The position numbers and the translations under genes were made by a program. Positions 46,884 to 59,071 of a stretch of 64,000 nucleotides of DNA are shown in pieces. A model generated the notes under the pieces. The model was not told where the DNA came from. It saw only the letters and a program-made list of their open reading frames with translations, and ran no database searches. Source of the stretch: Theodoxus fluviatilis (taxonomy: Eukaryota; Mollusca; Gastropoda; Cycloneritida; Neritidae); the NCBI GenBank assembly GCA_034096865.1, contig JAWQFJ010018364.1, positions 65,001 through 129,000 of the forward strand. The letters run 5' to 3'. How positions within the stretch are numbered: position 1 is the stretch's first letter; each line of letters begins with the position of its first letter.

Positions 46884-48068
46884 CTTCACTTCACTTCACT
46901 TCACTTGTCCCGTAGTCTGGACGACCGTTGGGGCACCACAGATGATCTGGCAACCAGCTCTCTCCATTCCTCTCGCCTCTCGGACTGTCTCAAGGCTTCG
47001 CTAAGCCTCATCCCTGTCCACTCTGAGACGTTGTCCTCCCATCTTTTCCTTTGTCTGCCTCTCCTCCTCCCTCCTTTTTCTGTGCCTTGTAGCACAGTCT
47101 TGGCAAGCCCTGATGATCGTGAGACGTGCCCATACCACTTTAGTTTGCCTCTTTTCACAGTGGTCAGTAGTTCTTCATGGGGCCCGATGGCTTGCCTGAT
47201 TCTGCTTTGGACTTCCTCGTTTGTGATACGGTCCTTGTAGGAGATGCCGAGGAATCGTCGAAAGCATCTCATTTCCATGGCCTGTATCCTTCTCTCCAAG
47301 TCAGCTGGTAGTGTCCATGACTCACAGGCATACAAAAAATATGGACATGACCAGGGCGCGCATCAGTCTGATCTTTGAGCTGAGGACAATGTTCCTGTCC
47401 TTCCAGATGGTCTTGAGTTTTGTGAGTGCTGCTGTGGTCTGAGCAATTCTGGCGAGTATTTGAGGTTTGGATCCTGCATCTGTGACAATTGCTCCCAGGT
47501 ATTTGAAGCTGTTGACGGTTTCCAGTTTCTCGCCACAGACCTTGATGTCAGTGCTTATGCCGTTGGTGTTGTTGGTCATCAGTTTGGTCTTCTCTGCACT
47601 AATCTGCATGCCAACATTTTGTGGAGGTTGTGTCTAAGCGCTCCACTAAGTTCTCCAGCTCCTTTTCACTTCCGGCCAGGCCATCTATGTCGTCAGCAAA
47701 ACGTAAGTTTGTGATTGTTCTGCCGCCAATGCTGACTGTCCCCTCGTGGCCTTTTAGGGCGTCAGTCATTATTCTTTCCATGAAGATGTTGAAGAGAGTG
47801 GGAGAGAGCAAACAGCCTTGTCTCACTCCGACTGTGGTTCTGAACCAGTCCCCAATGCTGCTGTTGAAGTATACGGCACTTGTGGCATTGTCATACAGGT
47901 GTTCTATGACTCTGATCAGGTTGGCGTGGATGTTGTACAGCCTCATGGTAGCCCACAGTGCTGCATGCCATACCCTGTGGAAAGCCTTCTTAAAGTCCAC
48001 GAAGACGTGGTAGAGGTCCTGTTGGTGTTGTAGGTACCTCTTGCACAGCATCCTGAGGTTGAAAATAC
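46884..48068 (-). mobile_element. 5'-truncated LINE (non-LTR retrotransposon) with (TGAAG)n tail
   Basis: A minus-strand insertion of about 1.18 kb carrying the second half of a reverse transcriptase and the C-terminal domain. It ends in about 4.5 units of TGAAG (46884-46906 read as CTTCA on plus). The 5' breakpoint lies near 48065, just before the FNLR segment that precedes the catalytic core, so the endonuclease and RT fingers are absent. 5' truncation and a simple-repeat 3' tail are classic products of target-primed reverse transcription. No target duplication could be fixed. Similar proteins are abundant in mollusc and cnidarian genomes (recall); the clade is not resolved. Confidence 0.88.
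46901..48068 (-). pseudogene. LINE reverse transcriptase pseudogene
   Basis: Three minus-strand frames cover one protein. Frame 1 (47599-48105) holds RT motif A (DFKKAF, Asp37), the GVRQGCLLSP block (residues 93-102) and the catalytic FADD (136-139). Frame 2 (47322-47609) continues with ISAEKTKLM and FKYLGAIV. Frame 3 (46901-47335) has the C-terminal part: YACESWTL, the RRFLGISYKDR region, KLKWYGHVSR and a basic GGRRRGRQRKRW stretch. Two one-base insertions break it, near 47612 and in a T-run near 47328. The usual Asp after DFKKAF is His. The stop TGA (46901-46903) is the first tail unit. It cannot make protein. Confidence 0.88.
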
Positions 48069-49225
48069 CACTACCCCCTCTTCCTCCCACTGTGGTCATG
48101 TTCAACTCTCACTATTCTCCTCCAGGGCAGTGGTTTGCTTCCTCCCGATTTCAGGTTTTGATTTCGTACAGAAAACCTCCTCTCTCTGTGACTCGGATTG
48201 CATTGTCTCCACTAGCCCACACCCACTCTGCCACCCCACTCGCTTCCAGTGGATATTTTTCAAGTCTACCTCCTCTCCACATTTTTCAACAGTAAGAGTG
48301 GATACACGTGACTGAGCAGGAGAAAACAAGACTAAGTACGATACATGACAAAATGAAAATTTTCAAACACAATATTAGTTATTTATTCATGCATACTCCT
48401 GCAAAAACGGCATGTTCAGAGATGCTTTTTTAAAAGGGATGCAAGAATAAGGGAAATATATACGTGGCTCAGTATGCTGATAACTTTATTCGCTGTTTTC
48501 TCGAAAACCGTCTTTTGTACTTCAGCCTTGCTTCTCATATACAATCATTAGAGGAATAAAGTCTTGTGTATGAATTAACACGTTTTCAAACGAGACAAGC
48601 ACTGTTCATACATTTTTTAAAGTTAGTCACGGTAGGTTACCTGTGACGTAGTTTGTATTAAAAAAATGATACGGTCATGTCATGTCCTCTGTTCAATTTC
48701 TAAAAATCTCTCACCAATGTATTACCATTTGCCTTAACAAGATAGAGTTATCTTATTTTCGTCAACAAATCAAATTTTAAGGACGTCGACGAGATTAAAC
48801 ATCTTTATGACTAAGTATGTCGTAAACTGTGAGGTCAAGATGAGTGCAGGTCAAGATTTACTGGTGATCGAAAGGTTACAGTGAGACTAGTGAGCGTTAG
48901 TGCATGCGTGTGTGCGTGAGTAAATATGCGCATGTGTACGTGCATGCATGCGCACGTACGCGCGAGCTTTCACAGATCTGATTGCAAAGATGAGAGAAAT
49001 GTAATAAGCTACGCGTTCATGACTGCTATCTTGTCGTATTGAGTGCAATGTTGACATTTCTTCATCAAATGGAATGATAATTTGCAACACGTAAATTCTT
49101 AGCACCGCGTACTCATCACTGCTTTGTCATAACCATCTTGAGCTAGCTTCAATTGGGTTTTCCCCTCATACGAAATAGAGTCGCGTGCTTTCATTGCGCA
49201 CTATCACATAATTTTTACACACACA
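48069..49225. other. Gene-free stretch
   Basis: AT-rich, no repeats apart from GTGCGTG words at 48900-48965. No frame of interest. Confidence 0.4.
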
Positions 49226-49264
49226 CGCACGCACGCATGCACGCACGCACGCGCGCGCGCGCGC
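49226..49264. repeat. (CACG)n / (GC)n microsatellite
   Basis: CACGCACGCAYG units ending in seven GC units. Confidence 0.93.
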
Positions 49265-49358
49265 AACACGCATACACTTGCGCGTGAAAGTACACATGAA
49301 CAACTATGCTACGGGGAGAACATCACTTCCTTTTGTATGCAAATATTCTCTATGTATG

Positions 49359-49818
<460 letters not shown>

Positions 49819-49820
<2 letters not shown>

Positions 49821-52800
49821 CATGTGTGACAGAGCGAGGGAGCGAGTGTGTGAGCTTAAGTGAATGCGCTCAGGCGCATGTGCGTGAAATATCGTTTGAC
49901 ACTGTGTAACGAAACCCCGTGGCGTGGTCATCAGGAATATAGGAAACAGGTCTTTCAGTTATCTTACATTGATGGATCGTAGTCGACGAGGGCGTGACGA
50001 CGTTTCAGAGTTACAATGATTGCAACTCACAAGCAGAAAAACTAGACCGAACTATATATGAAAGATGAAACTATCTCGAATTTCTGTTATTACAACCTAA
50101 CTACTTAAGACAGTAAAATCCAAAACCGCGCCTTCGAAAACAACAAACAGGTTGACCGTTTTCTCACACACTTCTTTCTCTTTCACCCAGAGCCCTTCCC
50201 CTCCCCACTTGCAACCACCCCCCACCCTCCTCCCTTGGCGCGTCTTTCCACAGCACCGAAGGGCTGGTCACCAGGGACAGAGCGAAGCTAGTGCAAAGGT
50301 TCTAATGCCGACTTAGTCTCCAGCAAAGGCGGAATCAAGTGACCCACGCCGCTTTTCCTCGCCACAAACCTGCTCATCTTCGCGTCGCCCGGTATTCCAG
50401 CAGCTCTCAAGCTGACCCGCACTTCTCGGTGGATTTAACTCACGAAGGCTGTCAGGTCTTTCGACCAACCCCATCCACCCACCCACCCACCCTCTCTCAT
50501 ACCCTCCGCAAACCCCCTGCCTTTCCTCTCACTACACGTCCACACATGTCCAGCGATGATGTTTCTTCGTCAACAGCACTGTTTCAATTTCTCCATATGT
50601 TCCCTTTTCTTCTGTCTGTCTGTTTCTATGTATCTGTCTGTCTCTTTCTTTCTCTCTCCTTCCCTCCCTCCGTCGTTCTCATTCTCCAAGAACACATTCC
50701 CCTTCCCAGCAGAATGCGGCAGCAGTGCTTCATTGCATTCACGGAGCACATAAAAGAGAATTTATTTGAGGGCAGCGCAACTGAGAAGGTGACTAACAGA
50801 GCACCAAGCATTCAACATGGCATTTGCACCTGTCACCACTGTCCACGTTGTGTTGACGCTGTCTGTAGGCCTGATCCTTTACATGGGTGACACGCAGTGG
50901 CAAGGTTCACATTTCGGCCGTATTAAGGCAACAGCATCGGCAGAGCTCGAGATACTATTTTGCAACCGAATGAATTATTTTAGAAACCATTAGAGGTTTT
51001 ACTATATAACTATGTTTTCAAATTATTCTTCTGGAGAAACTGCCGTTTAGTGCAGACGTGAAGTTTTTGTTGACAACGAATCGGCACCAAAAGTTCCACA
51101 CGACTTAGCAAAGAGACTTTTACTTCACGGTGATGGTGGCCTTGACTAAAACTACCTCACTGAAACTTGTGTCACTGTAAACCTGCATGCAGAAAGCCAA
51201 AACTGACTTTGGTCGCCCCCAAACATTTCTATTTGATTTCCAAAAATGCAGAGTCGATGTTAACTTACTTCAGTTATGAGCAGTGGGCTTCTGTTAAGAT
51301 CTCTGCATGAAAGGTACTCTGCAAAGAAGTCTTCAAACTCAGTTGTAAAAAAGGAAACCTTGAATTGTATATCTGCGCAAAATTTTACCTCACTTCACTC
51401 GTTGTGATTCAAACGCACACTCTAGCATTGGATAGCAGAATCTACGCTGATGAAAGTTTCAACATTAAAAAAAATATTTTTTATGGTGAACTTTTTTAAA
51501 ACATCTCACCGTGAATCCTCCTCGTCAGGACCTCAAACTTTCAGATGCCGAAGCATTGCCGGAATGTGAAAGAAGCATACATTCTTCGACTGTGAGGCAA
51601 ATTCTACAGATAATGATACAATCCATATGGATAAATTGAAATCAACATTTTCTAAGAGTAACATTTTCCCCGGCACACCGCTACATCGCGCCAGGGTCGT
51701 GCCAACGCATTGCCGGAATGTGATCATAGCTGTAGAGATAGTAGGACCCACTACGTACATTTGTACATTTGCACGTATGCAGATGACAGACACGCATAGT
51801 CAGATCCGTGCATAAAGAGAGACAGCATCTGTTGCAGAATCCTTCCATTCACTCTGCAGGCTGCCATGTGCAGGCAAGAAGGAGGTGGATGTTGTTACAC
51901 TGGAAAGCAATGACCTCATCAAGAAGACCACCCAGGCGCACAAACTCAAGGCAGACTTCGGTCTTGTCTGAAGCGCCGTGGGGCTGTAATTATTGCAAGG
52001 ACGAAAAGATAGCGAGTCAACTTCAGTTTGTAAGTCGCTATGTCTCGTCGTCTTCTGTTAGCTTTACGTAACGTAACAAATCACAATATTCTCTGTGTTA
52101 ATTTTCCCTTCAGGTGACCGATGTTTCAGAGAAGCAAGAACAGATCATTGAATGTCTCCAGCACTAAGACGTGGTAAATGACCCCGCACAACTACTAGCA
52201 CTGGACCGTGAACGTATCGCGGAAAGGGCTTTCCTAGAGGCTCCTTTCATGTTAGTAATATAACCACTGCACATATATTGCTGAAGGCAGAAGGCAATCT
52301 TTCTAAAGGGAACTCTGTGCGCATGATGTACAAAACACACATCAGCCTGACAACCACGGGTAGTCATTAAACACAACAAGAATGTCCGGTTAAATGAATG
52401 ACATGTCAGCTCATTGCTTTGCAAGACAAAAATCATACAATAATTGACTCACGGGTAGCGCTTGCTAGTGTTTCGATAAGACACGGTCTACTCGATTGAG
52501 GATGAAGATGCAAGTCCATAACTACGAGCAGAACACAAGAGACGGTGATCTTCGCGGATGTCGTGCGTGTAATGGTGTACTACAAATAAAATAGCAACTC
52601 GTATTTACTTTGAAACATATCGATTTGAGTGAGATGGCTTCTCTCTTCAAAGTACGGTTGCATTACTTCAGCTGAAACTGGGATTACGTCATACCTTCAT
52701 CATGAGAGACGTTTTCCACACAGCACGAATCATGCAATGTGTGGAATATTACATTTTCAATTACTGTCAGAGCCCTCATCCCGGGTCGGGGTTATATTCA

Positions 52801-53345
52801 TAAGGTCTCATGAAGACTGTGTATACCGCTCTACATTTCTCCTCAGAAACTGTTAGGAAGATGTGGTTGACTAGAAAGGGGTTTTCGAATGTCTCCAGAA
52901 GGCTGTCAAATTAGGCTTCTGAGGTGAATACAAGGCAAACTTTTAGAATAGTCACGAAAATGAGTTTCACTGGGGGGGTTTCCATAAGATATCCCGTCTC
53001 TCAGTGTGTCAGTGTACGGCATGACCGAAAAGCACTCTGCATGAAAGAAAGCAAGCTGCAGTGCAAATAAAATGACAAAATCATATTTCAAATCACAAAA
53101 TTATTTAGCTTCATTAACGATCTTGTGCACTTAATGATCAAAGTTAACGTTTGTGTAAAGCTACATTTAACAAAACAACCACTTGACTTCGGCCCCTGAC
53201 GAATCTGTGGGGACGTCGGTCAAAAACTGTTCTAGCTACATTGGTATGGTTTGTCATGGACAGTTACAGATTTTTTTCCCAGGTAACATGCTATGTTACT
53301 GCTAATTATAAATTTGAATGTATTCAGCATTATGCGGTCTATCAT
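49819..53345. other. 3.5-kb gene-free stretch
   Basis: No tandem repeats of note. 'gcattgccggaatgtga' occurs twice (51554 and 51708). A 183-codon frame (50339-50890) crosses C-rich and CT-rich DNA and shows no domain. Confidence 0.35.
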
Positions 53346-53480
53346 AGCAGCAGTAGCAACAGCAGCAGTAGCAACAGTAGAAGTAGCAACAGCAGCAGTA
53401 GCAACAGCAGCAGTAGCAACAGTAGAAATAGCAACAGCAGCAGTAGCAACAGCAGCAGTAGCAACAGTAGAAGTAGCAAC
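53346..53480 (+). repeat. 15-bp repeat with 45-bp higher-order period
   Basis: Nine 15-bp units ordered A-A-B three times: A = AGCAGCAGTAGCAAC, B = AGTAGAAGTAGCAAC (AGTAGAAATAGCAAC in the middle set). All units keep length, so several frames stay open (Ser/Asn-rich, Ala/Val-rich). Confidence 0.95.
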
Positions 53481-56377
53481 AATAACAACGATGATAAGAA
53501 AAACAAACATTGTCTTTGTCATCTTTATTAATCGTCGTCATCATCATCATCAATCCTAGTTATTGTTTCAAAACGATTTAACTTCATGAACAAATGGTAA
53601 AATTAGTCTGCAATCAGTCCACACAGATCACACAGTCCACACAATACAACATATATTTCATGGGGACTCTGGACGATGACATTGCTCTAACTATCATAAC
53701 ATAATCCATCAAGCTCACCAGCGTGAAACAGAAAGTGTCAAATTGTCATCCCGCTATCATACAGTTAGTTTCCAGAATAATGAGAGAATAGTGTATGCTT
53801 CTGGACACTAATATACGATTCAACAACAAACGTTATGCAGATTTCTTCATCATTGATCTGGATGAGTATCATCTATACGCTACAAAGGGTTGATTAGCTA
53901 CTCCTGGAGGTCATTAACTTTTTACGTATCTCTTTTTCTCATCTCGTGTTTCATGCCCGTGTATTGAACGATATTTGAAACTGCTATGAGAAAGGCCAAT
54001 GCATACTGAACATGGAGTGTGGAATTACTTGTGGCCACCCCTGCCTAGCATCCTGTAAGAAGAGCCACATTGTTTCATGTCCAGAAGTCTTCAGCCTGGT
54101 GAAGCTCCCAGGTCGAGCACTGGGCAAGCCTACGGCAAAAGTAGGGCATGAATTCATTCTAGTCACTACCTAGATAGGCATGTAAGTGTATCTGGACAGA
54201 AATGACGGCATATCTTTACATAAAAGGCGAAAGGCTTAATGAGGAATATCTATATTAGCATTGGAGACCTAAAATTCTGAAAGCAAGCTATGCTGCGTTT
54301 GATATCGATTTGGTCGACTCTCCATCCAAAACGTCAACAGTGACGGCAATTCACCATCGTCATCATCATCACCACCAGCAGCAGCAGTTACAGTATCACC
54401 TGGGGCGCGTTGCTTACGCTAGGAACCTGCAAAGATCTTGCAGGAAACGCGAGGCGAGGGCGTTGCCCACAACGTTTCCGAAGGTGGTTTGCCGAAGAAG
54501 CTCTGAAGGTACTTAGCCGCATCTAGTTACTAAGGCCCGGATGACCCAAAATGGTGGTGACCGTGCCAATTGGGTTGCTGTCCACAGACGGCAGTGCCTG
54601 TAATGTGTTTCTCACTGTCCAAAAATGGAAAAGTGTACGTACACGGAAGTATTTGTTGTTCGAGTGTTTATTTGCATTGAAGTATATGTGTTTAGACGAT
54701 TTCTGGACATTTCTATCGTTGCATACATGAAACACCGCACATGTCCACACACCGAATAATGTTCCTTGAATTGGTCTGGAGTGTATTGAGACACAAACCT
54801 TTCGACAACATTGTCTACAATTGAACCCTGGTTGCTGGTTTTTCCTTGAAAATGTTCCCGTGCCATTCGAGATGACACTATGTTGTGTTCTATCAAGTGA
54901 TAAACTGCTGTGATGTCTGCATAGTCGGTTACTTAGTCTGTCGGCAACTTCTTCACCGACTCTCGCTCCTGGACGCAGCCATGTTCTCTCGGACTTCCGC
55001 CTTGCTAATTGATGATTGGCCGTTTCTTAGACGTCTTTTGATGCAGGCCTTGCCCTCGGCTTGCTCCCAAGGAAAATTCCTAGCGTAGGCAATACGCCCA
55101 CCACTCCTACCCCCACAACCATCATCACCTCCACCACCACTAACAGCACTCCCCACTCTGCCATTTTGCTCTTCATCACCACCAGCTTTACCATCACCAT
55201 GGTCTTTGTGGCTGTGTGGCATCGTCGGCCATTTACTTCATGTGAAGCGCACTTCTACGACCAAAATTTCGCTACTTCAATCTCCGTCCCCACAGAGATT
55301 GACAGTGTCGCGTACTGATGGCGAACGATTTTGCTCACGACACCACGAAGTCGCATCCATCTCAGTGACGTCATAACATTCAGCTCGCATGGAACACAAT
55401 TATGATTTAGTGCGGATCATGATCAGCGCACAGTGATTTCTCCTTTTTTATTTGAACGAAAACGGTAAAGGCTGTGTTAAACAAATATTTATCATATGTA
55501 TAGCAGTTGCTTAAAAAAATTCCTCAAACCAGACGTTAGTCTTCTGAATGTTGAGCCCAGCATACGAGAAAGTGCCACGTTTTCCGAAGCTGTGCATACC
55601 TCTTCGGGACCTACAGCCTATGATTCACTTTTCGACTACCAACAATATCACGTAAAGACCGGAATACGGACAATTTACCATCATCGCAAATTTGTGGATA
55701 TAAAAGCCATTCACTGCACGCATATGGACAGCCATTCTTCAAAACCACATCGTTTCAAAATGGCGGCGAAGACGATCTCTCGATTCCTGAGTTCTCACAC
55801 CAGCTCCACATCTCTGCACACGCCCTCGCTAACGCTTTCGACCAGTTTCCAGTTTCCCAGCTCGGTACCCGGGGGCCGGTGAGAGCCAGTATGATGAAGC
55901 GCAGGCTAAATATTACCTTTAGGCCAACAGTGAAAACCAGCAACCGTGCAAGGCGTTAATGAAACGGATTCAGAGTTGAAAAATCACCACGGATGCGATA
56001 ATATTATTAAGTCTGAGGCACGATCCCCAACCCCCCATCACCCTCCCGAACAGCTTTCCATCACCCCACCCCACCCCATCCCCCTCCTCACAACCATTTC
56101 CATCACAGCCCTTTTTTCCTCGGCTCATGCCCAGAGGTAAGGCTCATCAAATCAGTGCGACAGTATAAAGGAAGCTGTCGATTTCGACACTGCGGAAGAA
56201 CAGAAACGGACGTGGCTACAGGCAGGAACGACTTCAGCATCTGCCGTGATTTTAACCGGCGAAGCTGTTTCTGCCTAAAGGTCCATCCTCGCCAGTCGGT
56301 AGTCCTAACAGATCAGGTGACAGGATACAAAGATCACAGTGTGTATGGATAGTGCAAACGAAAGAATAATTTCGCTC
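53481..56377. other. Gene-free stretch with one weak inverted pair
   Basis: 'ttgcttacgctaggaa' (54411-54426) is matched in inverse orientation at about 55075-55095, with related flanks, spacing about 670 bp; it may be a decayed TIR element. A 128-codon plus frame (55496-55882) shows no domain. Confidence 0.35.
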
Positions 56378-56444
56378 AACGACCGCAAAGCCTATATGTA
56401 TACAAAATCTGTCCTGCTTGTCTGAATCTGTGTTACCTTGTTAG
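56378..56444 (+). repeat. Dispersed direct repeat, copy 1
   Basis: About 67 bp beginning AACGACCGCAAAGCC and ending CCTTGTTAG, repeated at 57096-57162 with about 85 percent identity by eye. Confidence 0.7.
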
Positions 56445-56469
56445 TGTGGAAACTTTTCCCTATTAGACA

Positions 56470-56788
<319 letters not shown>

Positions 56789-56939
56789 AGTTGTAATTCG
56801 GGTAACATAGACAAAAGGTCAGTATGTAAGCCTGAACGTTTTTCTTTTCCTTTTTTAAAAATAGAAGAAGCCAGACTGAATACATACCAAAGTTTTTCTC
56901 ATGGGGAAAAAAAACTTAAATAGTGGGTTCCATGAGTGC

Positions 56940-57162
56940 CCATGGAGTAAGGACGATGGGACAGCACGCAGTTCGTAGTTTATTGTCCATTTCTTGCTTT
57001 TTGTTCTCTCTCTTTTTCACGATCGAAACAAATTTAGGGTCGGCAAAAAAAAAGGACTGGTCGATTTACCGTGACCACAATGTTTAGGGGGCCTTAACGA
57101 CCGCAACGCCCATATGTATGCAAAATCTCTCCTGCTTGTCTGAGTTTATGCTGTCTTGTTAG
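56940..57162 (+). repeat. Dispersed repeat, includes copy 2 of the 67-bp repeat
   Basis: 56945-57095 shares 'cacgcagttcgt', 'ttttctc/tttttcacgatc' and 'ggtcag/ggtcg' words in order with 9290-9400. 57096-57162 repeats 56378-56444. Probably parts of one old interspersed element. Confidence 0.45.
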
Positions 57163-58600
57163 GTTGTAATTTTGTCTCAGTTAACGGACGCAGCACACAC
57201 GTATTTTCTTTTCAAAACGGGGTCTTACACAATGTTCAACGATATAAATATTTTGATAATAGTCCATGCTTTACAGTGTTAAGTGATACGTTTGAGTTTA
57301 TAACATACACTGTAAGGGCATGAATTTAAATTACAAAGTAAACTACGTCACAAAAATCAAAATGAGATATTTGTTTGAAAAAACATTATTCTGAAATCGT
57401 TTCCCAGTTCTCAGAAGCTATTGCGTTTTGTTGATGACTCAACCGAGACAATGTTTGCGAGACAAATGTTCCTCTGAAAACCATACTAAGCATACTCAAT
57501 TCTAACTTGTTCTCTTTTCGTTATTTCCGTACGCGTAAAATTGTTAACCACTCAAAATTACAATAAATCAACTCTTCGCACTAACAGAACAGATGCACGT
57601 ATTTTAGAGTAAATCGTTTATATAAAACCTCTAATAACATTTAAACTCGCTTTCTTTAAAATTCGCTATCTCTCTGTACTATTCTTTCTAAATGTGTTAT
57701 ATACGTATGTTGTAGACGTTTGTATATCTTTTTCCATTCACAGAAACACGAAAAAGATCATGTATTAGTATGCACTGCGAAAAATTTACAAAGAAACGAA
57801 TGTACAAATTAACATGAGCGCTTGCTTCCTACCTTCTGCCGATAAAGTTCTTATTCCTGTTTAAATAAAATCCATTCTTAATTACCACACCCCACTGATC
57901 ATTACACCATCTTCCTCAATCCACAAGGAAGATGCAGGTAAACGGCGCATTTGCACATGTTCAATCCAGAAGATAAATATCCTTTACATTTGTTTCATCT
58001 ACCATCCCTTTTCCGAATGGCCGGTATTTTCCACACTCGCTTCCTTCCGTGATTCAGGGTTGGCATAGCTCGCCATTCTTACCCTTCTTTCCCCACATTG
58101 CGGCTGTCTCTTCAGCTTGCAGCTAGCTTTACAACAAAGAAGGTCAATAGGTCATGGTGACCTGTTACCTTGCAACCACCACCACATTCCTGCGTGACAG
58201 CGAGGGCACTCTAGGATAGCTGCTCTCTATACTGAGAGGATAACAGGTCCGACCAAGCGTGTCTGCCCCTTCCTGTGTCAAATAGGCCTCTTTCTCAGAG
58301 CCCCTTTGTTGCCCCCTGGACATCAAAGGATGTTATCTCTCCACGGTACAGAACTCAAACTGAAGTGCCGAAGACACTTATTCCTCCTGAATTCTAGGTC
58401 ATCGTTAAGTGCATTGCTAATTTAGCATCGTCTGCCTTTTCACGAAGGGTTTCCTCTGTGTTCTCTAACAGTTTTGTTTCCATGAAACTTGTGAGAAATT
58501 GTTTCAATGTCTATATTTTTGCATTTGACCTCTTATTGTCTGGTAGAATAATATTAGTGATATCGTGCCAGATGTCGTTCTATTATATATTTCTCAGTGT
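57163..58600. other. AT-rich gene-free stretch
   Basis: No repeats and no protein-like frame; nothing further seen. Confidence 0.4.
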
Positions 58601-58622
58601 GTGAGTGTGAATGTGAGTGTGT

Positions 58623-58821
<199 letters not shown>

Positions 58822-59071
58822 TCACTACCAACAACACGATTTCACTAAAATGGTTTTGACTTGTAAACAATTTCGATAGCAGACGAAGAAGAAATTTAAT
58901 TTTCCAATGTGTTCTGAAGACTACCCATTCCTTTAAGTATATCGAATTCCATTAATATGTGTAATTTTAAAACACGAATAATACAACCCTCAGCAAGTTA
59001 AATAACATTATTCGCATCGGGAGTAAAATAATTCCACTACATCTCACTTTTTTCTCAGCTCTCTTCTATTT

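Noticed and set aside
55496..55882. 128-codon plus-strand frame
   Set aside because: Low-complexity Ser/Thr tail and no domain; probably chance.
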